Source of the DNA: Holophagales bacterium
Lineage (GTDB): Bacteria > Acidobacteriota > Holophagae > Holophagales > Holophagaceae
NCBI GenBank assembly: GCA_031283145.1
Contig: JAITCJ010000046.1
Coordinates: 1 to 7,755, forward strand
Direction: 5' to 3'
DNA length: 7,755 bases
The notes under the pieces: generated by a model
Seen by the model: only the letters and a program-made list of their open reading frames with translations
Database searches by the model: none
What the model was told of the DNA's origin: nothing
Translations under genes and position numbers: made by a program
Shown: one piece after another, positions 1 to 5,629 of the stretch
Position numbering within the stretch: position 1 is the stretch's first letter
Layout: every line of letters begins with the position of its first letter

Positions 1-2
1 TC

Positions 3-48
3 AGGTTTGTTGGGAGTGCTTTCACATATGTTGCCTTACAGAAAATCT
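3..48 (+). repeat. 46-bp dispersed repeat unit, copy A
   Basis: This stretch matches the minus strand of 5167-5122 at 36 of 46 positions without gaps. The longest shared blocks are GAGTGCTTTC and TACAGAAAA. In the other copy the repeat starts at the tadA stop codon. In both places a MITE-like element in the same relative orientation follows it. I see no coding potential here. It may be the end of a larger element or a duplicated gene-downstream region; the left window edge hides what lies before it. Confidence 0.55.
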
Positions 49-78
49 TCAGGCTGGTTCAAGCATAGCTTGTTTTGC

Positions 79-95
79 TTTTAAAGTTAATTGGC
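79..95 (+). repeat. Solo terminal repeat of the MITE-like family
   Basis: TTTTAAAGTTAATTGGC matches the right end of the complete element at 270-286 in 16 of 17 bases. The interior sequence typical of the family (GTGCCTCCCAC...GGATAAACAGGATG) is missing upstream. This therefore looks like a decayed or truncated end of a third copy, now lying next to the complete one. Confidence 0.5.
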
Positions 96-97
96 TT

Positions 98-133
98 TAT
101 AGCAGTTCAATTACGAAAAGTTGAACTGCTATA
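98..133. repeat. Perfect 13-bp palindrome with a 10-base loop
   Basis: TATAGCAGTTCAA (98-110) is the exact reverse complement of 121-133, with TTACGAAAAG between them. The arm resembles the element end TATAGCCATTCAA at 4661-4673 in 11 of 13 bases, so this may be a tiny element made of two ends facing each other. Its right arm runs into the left end of the 130-290 element. No T-run follows on either strand, so a terminator role is not supported. Confidence 0.6.
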
Positions 134-290
134 GTGAAACAACTTTAAAACGGTACGTTGCCCTGTGCCTTTCGTCTGCGTTACCGTTCCGTTCACCGCC
201 TGTCGGCGGTTCGCTTCACTACAGCGCAGTCTTGGCACTCCGTGCCTCCCACCTGGATAAACAGGATGATTTTAAAGTTGATTGGCTATA
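130..290 (+). mobile_element. MITE-like non-autonomous element, copy 1 (161 bp)
   Basis: Imperfect 21-bp terminal inverted repeats (130-150 and 270-290) agree at 18 of 21 positions. Both read TATAG, five variable bases, then AACTTTAAAA. A second copy lies inverted at 4661-4822. The left 62 bp agree at 58 positions and the right 49 bp at 46, while the middle is unrelated. No transposase is encoded. TATA sequence at both borders is compatible with TA-target insertion as in IS630/Tc1-mariner relatives, but the target duplication cannot be proven here. The interior holds two small hairpins (ACCGCC/GGCGGT and GGCAC/GTGCC). The right end overlaps the 3' end of xth and provides its stop codon. Confidence 0.7.
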
Positions 291-1063
291 TAAAGGCACA
301 GACTTATAGGGCAATGATCCGAGCCATATACTTCATTGTGGATGGTTGCGTCTTCTATCTGTTTCACAAGTGATTGGCTTACTAGGAACAGGTCGATCCT
401 CCATCCCACATTTCGTTCCCTCGCCCCTCCGCGTTGTGTCCACCAGGTGTATAGTCCTGAGACATTTGGATTGCGGTCACGGATTATATCAACGAGTCCG
501 GCGCTCAAGTATCCCTGGAAGTCCTCTCTTTCTTCCGGCGTAAAGCCCGGGTTCTTTACGTTGTCCTTTGGACGTGCCAAATCAATTTCCTGCGGAGCGA
601 CATTCATGTCGCCGACAAGGATTACTTCGTTTTTTGCCGCATGTTCGGTCCTTATGCAGTCAGCCAGAGCTTTTGCAAAAGCCCGCTTATATGGCAGACG
701 CGCCAAACCAGTGCTGGCGTTGGGAAAATAGCCCCCAATTAAAACCAGGCTGTTCTTTCTGCTGACAATGATACGGCCTTCCACGTCATAATCAGGGATT
801 CCCATTCCGCGCTGATGTTTCCAGCCGCCGCCATGTTTTGTCAGAGTTGCCGATCCCGCGTACCCTTTTTTTGAACGCGAGGGGAACCAACATACTTCAT
901 ACGCGCTTTCCAGTGTTTTTCTAATTGACAGGTCTATTTCATCCCACTCGCATCTAATTTCCTGGAGGCACAACACATCCGGTTCCGACTCCTCCAGCCA
1001 ATCCATGAAGCCCTTTTTCAGAGCCGCGCGGAACCCGTTTATATTCCAAGAGAAAAATCGCAT
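272..1063 (-). CDS. xth: Exodeoxyribonuclease III (AP endonuclease)
   Basis: This is a member of the exonuclease III family of Mg-dependent enzymes, which cut DNA at abasic sites and remove 3' blocking groups in base-excision repair in the cytoplasm. At 263 aa it has the usual length. The exonuclease/endonuclease/phosphatase fold motifs are all present: NINGFRA (N7), LQEIR (E35), GGYFPNA (Y112), GDMNVAP (D152, N154), WRIDLFLVS (D224) and the terminal GSDHCP (D249, H250). The ATG start is preceded by GGAGG at 1068-1072, only 3 bp after the stop of the upstream gene, which implies translational coupling. It is the last gene of a metG-SRPBCC-xth operon. The final residues IANQL and the TAA stop lie inside the terminal repeat of the 130-290 element, so the tail is not ancestral. 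All catalytic residues precede it and the enzyme should be functional. Confidence 0.95.
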   Translation of the reverse strand: MRFFSWNINGFRAALKKGFMDWLEESEPDVLCLQEIRCEWDEIDLSIRKTLESAYEVCWFPSRSKKGYAGSATLTKHGGGWKHQRGMGIPDYDVEGRIIVSRKNSLVLIGGYFPNASTGLARLPYKRAFAKALADCIRTEHAAKNEVILVGDMNVAPQEIDLARPKDNVKNPGFTPEEREDFQGYLSAGLVDIIRDRNPNVSGLYTWWTQRGGARERNVGWRIDLFLVSQSLVKQIEDATIHNEVYGSDHCPISLCLYIANQL

Positions 1064-1067
1064 TGAG

Positions 1068-1072
1068 CCTCC
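1068..1072 (-). promoter_or_regulatory. Ribosome binding site of xth
   Basis: GGAGG on the minus strand lies 4 bases before the ATG and 1 base after the TAA of the preceding gene. This supports the chosen start and coupled translation. Confidence 0.7.
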
Positions 1073-1073
1073 A

Positions 1074-1418
1074 TTAGGGCAAAGACGCTATAAACCGCTC
1101 CCAAATGTGTTCGCTCCTTATGCGCCACCACCCCATCAAGATAATTACAGGCCAGCCGCTGAAGCGGTTTTGATAGGTAAGCAATAGACGTCCGTCAGTT
1201 GGCTCCACAAAGTACCTTGCCTCTTCATAGACTCCCAATCCGCGAATACGGCACAGAATTTCAAGACGTTCGCCGTCCTCAATTATTTCCGGACTCACTG
1301 AGCGATGGCGGGGGTGCCAGAGGCGGTAATTCTGTCCGTTCAAAAGGGCTTCCCGCACCAGCGCGAAAGGGGCATTTGTATCACGCACAAGCTCGAAATG
1401 CCAGACGGGATGTATCAC
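1074..1418 (-). CDS. Small SRPBCC/START-like protein
   Basis: This is a 114-residue cytoplasmic protein with no signal peptide. Its pattern resembles SRPBCC (polyketide cyclase/START-like) domains: an N-terminal strand WHFELVRDTNAP, a helix, the YRLWHP motif near residue 31-36, alternating strand segments (ERLEILCRIRGLG, EEARYFVEPTDGRLLLTYQN), a hydrophobic segment WPVIILMGWW and a final helix. Such domains form a cavity that binds a hydrophobic ligand, and the ligand cannot be told from sequence. It is shorter than the usual 140 or so residues but both ends look intact. The start is GTG, overlapping the metG stop as GTGA, and no good Shine-Dalgarno sequence is seen, so translation probably depends on metG. 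It lies between metG and xth with no obvious functional link. The family call is by pattern only. Confidence 0.7.
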   Translation of the reverse strand: MIHPVWHFELVRDTNAPFALVREALLNGQNYRLWHPRHRSVSPEIIEDGERLEILCRIRGLGVYEEARYFVEPTDGRLLLTYQNRFSGWPVIILMGWWRIRSEHIWERFIASLP

Positions 1419-3385
1419 TTGACGATAAATCCCGGCTGGGCGTCGTCTGAGGGGGAGATTAAATATGGCTTGGAGGCGTTGTCAGAGGCGCATAAAAGCA
1501 TCCCGTGGCTTTCAATCCCCATGAGTTTTCTCGGGGCGAGGTTGGCCACTACAACTACCTTTCTGCCGACCAACTGGTCAGGTTCATATGCCTTTCCGAT
1601 GCCGCCAAGAATAGTGCGCATTTCAAGACCGATGTCAACTTTCATCTTGATGAGCTTGTCGCTCTTGGGGACTCGCTCCGCTTCGAGAACCATGCCAATT
1701 CTTAGGTCTGTTTTCCAAAAAGTGTCGTAATCGGTAGTTTCACGCAACTCAGGCACGTCTAATTTTGACGCGGGAAGCTGAACGGGCGCTTGCTGTTGAG
1801 AATCAATTTCAGCTATCGCGGACTCTTTGTCAATTCTGGCAAATAGTGGTTTGGCGTCTTTGACCGGGCCAGGTGCGGGTTCGTCAACATTCAAATCAGC
1901 AAAACGCTGATTTTCAACTCTGCCTGTGAGTCCCAGAGATTCCCACAGCAGTTGGCACATCTCTGGCATAACCGGCGCCGCCAAAACGGCGGTCATACGC
2001 AGGGCGCGGTACAACTGGGCCAATACTGTATCCAGCTTGACCGAGTTGGATACATCCTTTGCCAAATTCCAAGGCTCAGACTTCACAATATAACTGTCCA
2101 AGCCCCTGAGAGTTCCCCACAGGCACTCCAATGCGGCGCTGAAGTTGTTTTGCTCAATCCGAGCTAAGTATTCAGGCGCGGTCTTGCCGATCAAATCCTT
2201 GATTTCGCTGTCAGCCGCGTCCCAGACGGCAGGCGTCGGAACCAAGCCTGATCGGTATTTGTGAAGCATACTGATAGAACGGCTGGCAAGATTTCCTAAG
2301 CCATTGGCCAGATCAGCATTTAGACGTTCCATAAAGCCCTCGAATGTAAAACTGCGGTCATGGCCGATTTGCATATCCCGCAACATAAAATATCTGGCGG
2401 CGCTATGGCCGAAGTGAAGCAACTCCCTTGGCCTCACTATGTTACCAAGGGACTTGCTCATCTTAGTGTCGCCCATGAGCCACCAGCCGTGGACCAAGAT
2501 ACTATCGGGCAGTTGTCGGCGGACGCGGTCCGGCAGCTCTCCATTGAGATCATCGCTTCCCTCGCGGAAGATGGCCATCAGGAAAGCGGGCCAATAAACA
2601 GCGTGGAAACGTAAGATATCCTTGCCGACCACTTGTACTTGCGGCGGCCAATAGCCGTCTTTGCATCCGCTCATATAGCTCAAAAGGGCGTCAAACCAGA
2701 CATAGACGACATGTTTTTCGTCACCTGGCACCGGAATACCCCATGTAATGGAAGTCCGGCTGATGGAGAGGTCTTGCAGACGTCCGCGCTCGCCATTGGG
2801 CGAAACAAATTGTTTGACCTCGTTCAAGCGAAATTCCGGCTGAACAAATTCCGGCCAGCGATCATAGAGTTGTATCAGCCAGTTTTCATAGGCTGAAAGG
2901 TGGAAGAAGTAACTCTCTTCTTTCAGTGTGGTCAAAGTATGAGCCAAGCCTTGGGCTTGAAGCTCTTTAGCTTGTATTTCCGTAACGAAAGCTTCATCGG
3001 AAACACTGTACAGACCTTCGTATTCGGCTTTATAGATGTCGCCTTTCGCGGATAATTCTTTGAAACGGCGCCGCACAAGGTCTATGTGTGATTTGTGTGT
3101 GGTTCTGACAAAGTGATCTTGAGTCAACGCCATTTGTTTCCAGAGATTTTCAAAGTTTGGCGCGACCTCATCCGCCAGTTGCCGAGGCTTGATCCCACGC
3201 TCGGCGGCTGTTTTCTCAATTTTTTGGCCATGCTCATCTGTACCGGTTAAAAAATAAACGTCTTCCCCCAACATGCGGTGGTGCCGCGCCAATACATCTA
3301 CCAAAATAGTGGTGTAAGTATGACCGATATGCGGCTGGTCATTAACGTAGTACATTGGCGTAGTAACAAAAAACCGCTTGGACAC
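1415..3385 (-). CDS. metG: Methionyl-tRNA synthetase with C-terminal tRNA-binding domain
   Basis: This cytoplasmic class I synthetase charges tRNA-Met with methionine. At 656 aa it contains the Rossmann catalytic domain with HIGH at 19-22 (PHIGHTYTT) and KMSKS at 308-312, the helical anticodon-binding domain (about 345-490), a linker rich in Pro, Ala and Gln, and an EMAP-II/Trbp111-like domain (about 552-656, motif NLAPRKLMGIESHGMLL) that aids tRNA binding and dimerization. The connective peptide around 122-160 (YEGLYSVSDEAFVTE...) has no cysteines, so the zinc knuckle is lost. About 18 extra residues (273-290) sit between FLMAI and LPDSILVHGWW, where relatives have a short turn. The start is GTG with GGAGGAG just upstream. 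It is the first gene of the operon with the SRPBCC gene and xth. Confidence 0.97.
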   Translation of the reverse strand: MSKRFFVTTPMYYVNDQPHIGHTYTTILVDVLARHHRMLGEDVYFLTGTDEHGQKIEKTAAERGIKPRQLADEVAPNFENLWKQMALTQDHFVRTTHKSHIDLVRRRFKELSAKGDIYKAEYEGLYSVSDEAFVTEIQAKELQAQGLAHTLTTLKEESYFFHLSAYENWLIQLYDRWPEFVQPEFRLNEVKQFVSPNGERGRLQDLSISRTSITWGIPVPGDEKHVVYVWFDALLSYMSGCKDGYWPPQVQVVGKDILRFHAVYWPAFLMAIFREGSDDLNGELPDRVRRQLPDSILVHGWWLMGDTKMSKSLGNIVRPRELLHFGHSAARYFMLRDMQIGHDRSFTFEGFMERLNADLANGLGNLASRSISMLHKYRSGLVPTPAVWDAADSEIKDLIGKTAPEYLARIEQNNFSAALECLWGTLRGLDSYIVKSEPWNLAKDVSNSVKLDTVLAQLYRALRMTAVLAAPVMPEMCQLLWESLGLTGRVENQRFADLNVDEPAPGPVKDAKPLFARIDKESAIAEIDSQQQAPVQLPASKLDVPELRETTDYDTFWKTDLRIGMVLEAERVPKSDKLIKMKVDIGLEMRTILGGIGKAYEPDQLVGRKVVVVANLAPRKLMGIESHGMLLCASDNASKPYLISPSDDAQPGFIVK

Positions 3386-3387
3386 AG

Positions 3388-3394
3388 CTCCTCC
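3388..3394 (-). promoter_or_regulatory. Ribosome binding site of metG, inside a possible hairpin
   Basis: GGAGGAG on the minus strand ends 2 bases before the GTG; the GGAGG core is 4 bases away. Most of it belongs to a 7-bp inverted repeat (3390-3396 with 3411-3417, CCTCCAA/TTGGAGG, 14-base loop). That repeat could mask the site if transcription starts upstream of 3417. Confidence 0.55.
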
Positions 3395-3402
3395 AACCTT
3401 TT

Positions 3403-3408
3403 AGTATA
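3403..3408 (-). promoter_or_regulatory. Candidate -10 box for metG
   Basis: TATACT on the minus strand (5 of 6 to TATAAT) is 17 bases upstream of the GTG start. No good -35 hexamer is found at 16-18 bases, so this is a weak prediction. If it is used, the upstream arm of the leader hairpin would not be transcribed. Confidence 0.25.
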
Positions 3409-3485
3409 GCTTGGAGGCCACCTTGATTGGATATTTTTGCCAAAATTTCATGGAAACTTTAAAAAGTCTCTTTGACGCAGACATC

Positions 3486-3513
3486 TTGAACAGCTGTTAC
3501 AGGCTTGTACAAT
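3486..3513 (+). promoter_or_regulatory. Candidate sigma-70-type promoter for the DUF2891 gene
   Basis: TTGAAC (3486-3491) and TACAAT (3508-3513) are separated by 16 bases, with 4 of 6 and 5 of 6 matches to consensus. Transcription would start near 3520, just before the Shine-Dalgarno sequence, giving a leader of about 13 bases. That is short but workable. Confidence 0.4.
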
Positions 3514-3521
3514 TCAGTTTT

Positions 3522-3528
3522 AAGGAGG
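3522..3528 (+). promoter_or_regulatory. Strong ribosome binding site of the DUF2891 gene
   Basis: AAGGAGG lies 4 bases before the ATG at 3533. It is the best Shine-Dalgarno match in the window and fixes the start. Confidence 0.75.
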
Positions 3529-3532
3529 TTGA

Positions 3533-4609
3533 ATGTTTATAAAAAGTCTCTCTTGCTCTTTAGTTTTTGTTGCGGCTGTGGCTCAGACGCCGTTGCTGAC
3601 ACTAAACGATGCTTCGGCGTCGCATTTTGCCAAGTTGGCTCTGCGCTGTGTCGGGCAGGAATTTCCAAATAAACCTGATCATGTACTGGGAAGCAGCGGC
3701 GACTTGAAACTGCCCAAAGAACTCCACCCGGCTTTTTATGGCTGTTATGACTGGCATTCGTCTGTACATGGCCACTGGATGCTAGCCAGGCTCCTGAGAC
3801 ACTTCCCCAATTTACCTGAAGCGAGTAAAATACAAACTGTTTTGGACAGACATCTCACGTCCGGGGTAATGAAAGTCGAAGTTGATTATCTGGATTCCAA
3901 AGAAAACAGAGCTTTTGAACGCCCATATGGATGGGCATGGCTTCTTAAACTATCCGCCGAACTGGAGACTTCAAATCACTCAAGAGCCAAAGTCTGGGCG
4001 GATGCGGTGCGGCCCCTTGCAAAGGAAATCAGGCATCGCTTTATGGATTTTCTGCCTAAGCTGACTTATCCAAATCGCACCGGCGTACATTCAAACACGG
4101 CGTATTCAATGTCGCTGGCACTGGATTATGCCAGAGCGGCGCGGGATACAGAGTTTGAAGCGCTGCTGCTCGCAAGCGCAAAAATGTATTTTTCGCGGGA
4201 CAAAGCGGCACCTTTGAATTTTGAACCTAGCGGTGAGGACTTTATCAGCCCGACGCTTGAAGAAGCCGCGTTAATGGCTAAAGTGCTGAGTGAGACTGAT
4301 TTCAAAGTTTGGCTCAAGGGATTCTTGCCAAATTTGAAGCGTCTTTCTCTGACTCCGGCTGAAGTCTCAGACCGCAGCGATCCACGCATAGCCCATTTGG
4401 ACGGCTTGAACATGAGCCGTGCCAGAAATCTCTATACGCTGATGAATTATCTGCCGGCAAAAGAGGCTCGCGCCGCGAACCTTGCGGATGTGGCTGACAC
4501 CCACGCCAACGCCAGTCTTCCATTTGTCGCCAGCGGGAACTACGAGGGCGAACACTGGCTAGCCACTTTTGCCGTCCACATGCTTGAAGCGAGAGGCAAG
4601 ATCAAATAA
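3533..4609 (+). CDS. DUF2891 family protein, probably exported
   Basis: This 358-residue protein matches the DUF2891 family, whose function is not established to my knowledge. Residues 1-17 look like a signal peptide: a lysine at 4, a hydrophobic core SLSCSLVFVAAVA, and a plausible signal peptidase I cut after AVA. The mature protein would then act in the periplasm or outside the cell. Family signature stretches are HPAFYGCYDWHSSVHGHW (65-82), FERPYGWAW (128-136), RTGVHSNTAYSM (182-193), EPSGEDFISP (231-240), HLDGLNMSRA (288-297) and YEGEHWLATFA (337-347). Repeated helix-like segments with conserved His, Trp and Glu residues suggest a helical toroid as in some glycan-acting enzymes, but this is inference. 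It is transcribed alone, divergent from metG and convergent with tadA, with its own promoter and strong ribosome binding site. Confidence 0.9.
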   Translation: MFIKSLSCSLVFVAAVAQTPLLTLNDASASHFAKLALRCVGQEFPNKPDHVLGSSGDLKLPKELHPAFYGCYDWHSSVHGHWMLARLLRHFPNLPEASKIQTVLDRHLTSGVMKVEVDYLDSKENRAFERPYGWAWLLKLSAELETSNHSRAKVWADAVRPLAKEIRHRFMDFLPKLTYPNRTGVHSNTAYSMSLALDYARAARDTEFEALLLASAKMYFSRDKAAPLNFEPSGEDFISPTLEEAALMAKVLSETDFKVWLKGFLPNLKRLSLTPAEVSDRSDPRIAHLDGLNMSRARNLYTLMNYLPAKEARAANLADVADTHANASLPFVASGNYEGEHWLATFAVHMLEARGKIK

Positions 4610-4660
4610 ACGGTTCCATATGAAATTGGAAATAGATTTTACTGCCTCAGAATAACGTGA

Positions 4661-4822
4661 TATAGCCATTCAACTTTAAAACCATCCTGTTTATCCAAGT
4701 GGGAGGCACTTCGTTTCAAGGCAACGACAAATACTTTACGGCGATTGACCGCATTAAAAGCGGAACAGTAGCGCAGACGAAAGGTACAGAGCAACGTACC
4801 GTTTTAAAGTTGTTTCACTATA
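4661..4822 (-). mobile_element. MITE-like non-autonomous element, copy 2 (162 bp)
   Basis: This is an inverted copy of the element at 130-290. Its ends are 4661-4681 and 4802-4822, again TATAG...AACTTTAAAA. The outer 62 and 49 bp are about 94% identical to copy 1, while the core is different, with a CCGC/GCGG pair around AT-rich sequence. It lies 51 bp after the stop codon of the DUF2891 gene and presents the same end to that gene as copy 1 presents to xth. No protein is encoded. Flanking TA dinucleotides fit a TA-targeting transposase acting in trans. Confidence 0.7.
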
Positions 4823-4824
4823 TA

Positions 4825-4925
4825 ATACCAGTTCCCATTGCCAATGCTACAAATGGTCGTGCGAATGCGGCTGTTTTCGGCATGTTGCGCTGCCGCTTTT
4901 GCACAACAGCAATGTGATTTGGTAT
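4825..4925. repeat. 101-bp element with ATACCA-type inverted ends
   Basis: ATACCAGTTCCCATTG (4825-4840) and the reverse complement of 4910-4925 (ATACCAAATCACATTG) agree at 13 of 16 positions. The element directly abuts the MITE-like copy at 4661-4822. Its interior is richer in G and C, with short GCGGC/GCCGC pairings. It is non-coding and is likely a small mobile or REP-like unit. Confidence 0.45.
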
Positions 4926-4996
4926 AACCTAAAAAACAGCACAGATTATACTTGATACCAAGTCGCGTTCAATTGACATTGAAAGCTAAAACGCCA

Positions 4997-5038
4997 AAGT
5001 TTTTGAAAAACAGGGAAACCCTGATTTTTCAAAAACTT
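4997..5038. terminator. Possible bidirectional terminator between DUF2891 gene and tadA
   Basis: The arms 4997-5015 and 5019-5038 pair over 19 bp with one bulged A, topped by CAGGG-AAA-CCCTG. On the minus strand the G+C stem is followed by TTTTTC, and on the plus strand by ATTTTTC. Both are compatible with Rho-independent termination of the two convergent genes. The G+C part is only 5 bp, so efficiency is uncertain. Confidence 0.4.
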
Positions 5039-5041
5039 GCG

Positions 5042-5061
5042 GGCGGCGATTGCTCGCCGCC
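5042..5061. repeat. G+C-rich hairpin, 8-bp stem and 4-base loop
   Basis: GGCGGCGA (5042-5049) pairs perfectly with TCGCCGCC (5054-5061) around TTGC. It has no T-run and is part of the 4955-5109 element. Confidence 0.6.
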
Positions 5062-5110
5062 ATACCAACTTGCAATCAAACGGCATTACGTTTGATTGCA
5101 AGTTGGTATG
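5061..5110. repeat. Perfect 22-bp inverted repeat with 6-base loop
   Basis: The arms 5061-5082 and 5089-5110 are exact reverse complements around GCATTA. The arm begins CATACCAACTTGC, matching the ends of the surrounding repeat family. Next to it, 5106-5118 forms a further small palindrome (GTATGA-A-TCATAC). The perfect pairing implies recent origin or selection for the folded form. Confidence 0.75.
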
Positions 5111-5121
5111 AATCATACTAT

Positions 5122-5167
5122 AGTTTTTCTGTAGAACAGCCTCTGGGAAAGCACTCTCAATAAACCT
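5122..5167 (-). repeat. 46-bp dispersed repeat unit, copy B
   Basis: This is the partner of 3-48 (36 of 46 identical on the minus strand). It starts within the tadA stop codon and runs downstream of that gene. As at the left edge of the window, it is followed (here on the minus strand) by hairpins and then a MITE-like copy. Confidence 0.55.
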
Positions 5168-5621
5168 AACGCTTCCTTTGAAAAAAGTTCTGTAACATCT
5201 CTCTGCACTCATTTTCCAGCAGGCCGCCTTGAAATTCTATTTGATGGTTAGTACGCGCATGGGCCAGCATATCCAGATTGCTGGTAATACTGACTTTTGG
5301 GTCTGCCGCGCCAAAGACAACTCGATCAACGCGGGCGTGAATCAACGCCCCAAAGCACATGAGACACGGCTCTAGTGTGACATAGAGAGTTGTACCGCTG
5401 GGCATTCTGTAATTTTTCAACCAAGCCCCCGCGCTTCGCAACGCCTTAATTTCCGCGTGCGCGGTTGGGTCATTGCTTCCAACAGGGCAGTTGTGAGCGC
5501 GCCCCAACAATGTGCCTTCAGAAGCAATTACCGCTCCAATCGGGACTTCATCTTCGCAATCCGCCCTATATGCTTCATCCAGAGCCAGATTCATAAAGTA
5601 TATGTCGTCCCCAGTCCACAT
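5166..5621 (-). CDS. tadA: tRNA-specific adenosine deaminase
   Basis: This zinc enzyme converts adenosine to inosine at the wobble base of tRNA-Arg(ACG), which lets that tRNA read several CGN codons. At 151 aa it has the normal length. The cytidine/deoxycytidylate deaminase signature is complete: HAE (H55, catalytic E57) in DPTAHAEIKALR, and PCLMC (C86, C89) in TLEPCLMCFGALIHARV. It also has the TadA-typical C-terminal stretch NLDMLAHARTNHQIEFQGG and a final helix ending FFQRKR. I chose ATG at 5621; a TTG at 5630 would add three residues. Neither start has a Shine-Dalgarno sequence. The gene lies 25 bp after the S41 protease gene on the same strand, so it may be co-transcribed, but a promoter-like sequence in the gap could give a leaderless mRNA. 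Confidence 0.93.
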   Translation of the reverse strand: MWTGDDIYFMNLALDEAYRADCEDEVPIGAVIASEGTLLGRAHNCPVGSNDPTAHAEIKALRSAGAWLKNYRMPSGTTLYVTLEPCLMCFGALIHARVDRVVFGAADPKVSITSNLDMLAHARTNHQIEFQGGLLENECREMLQNFFQRKR

Positions 5622-5629
5622 GAAGCACA

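Larger units (their letters stand above)
4955..5109. repeat. 155-bp palindromic repeat element with three hairpins
   Basis: The left end ATACCAAGTCGCGTTCAATT (4955-4974) and the right end (reverse complement of 5089-5109, beginning ATACCAACTTGCAATC) share 15 of 21 bases. Inside lie an AT-rich hairpin (4997-5038), a G+C hairpin (5042-5061) and a perfect 22-bp hairpin (5061-5110) whose left arm repeats the terminal sequence. This architecture resembles REP/BIME-type intergenic repeats or a folded MITE. No open frame here looks genuine. Confidence 0.5.

Noticed and set aside
121..373. Short open frames across the left element (62 and 71 codons)
   Set aside because: They begin in element ends and run into antisense xth. 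No homology is seen.
3461..3551. Direct repeat AAAAAGTCTCT at 3461 and 3541
   Set aside because: Eleven A/T-leaning bases occurring twice 80 bp apart, once inside the coding start of the DUF2891 gene, is within chance expectation and shows no third unit.
4614..4631. TTCCA/TGGAA hairpin after the DUF2891 gene as a terminator
   Set aside because: The stem is 5 bp with an 8-base loop, and the T-run is short and displaced. It is too weak.
4699..4917. 72-codon open frame on the plus strand
   Set aside because: It lies inside the MITE-like copy and the 101-bp repeat, its composition is repeat-driven, and it has no start signals.
4825..5110. CRISPR array
   Set aside because: The repeats are palindromic units of different sizes in alternating orientation, without regular spacers, and no cas gene is nearby.
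4946..5212. 88-codon open frame on the minus strand through the hairpin array
   Set aside because: It runs through palindromic repeats and overlaps the end of tadA in another frame. It has no ribosome binding site and no recognizable domain.
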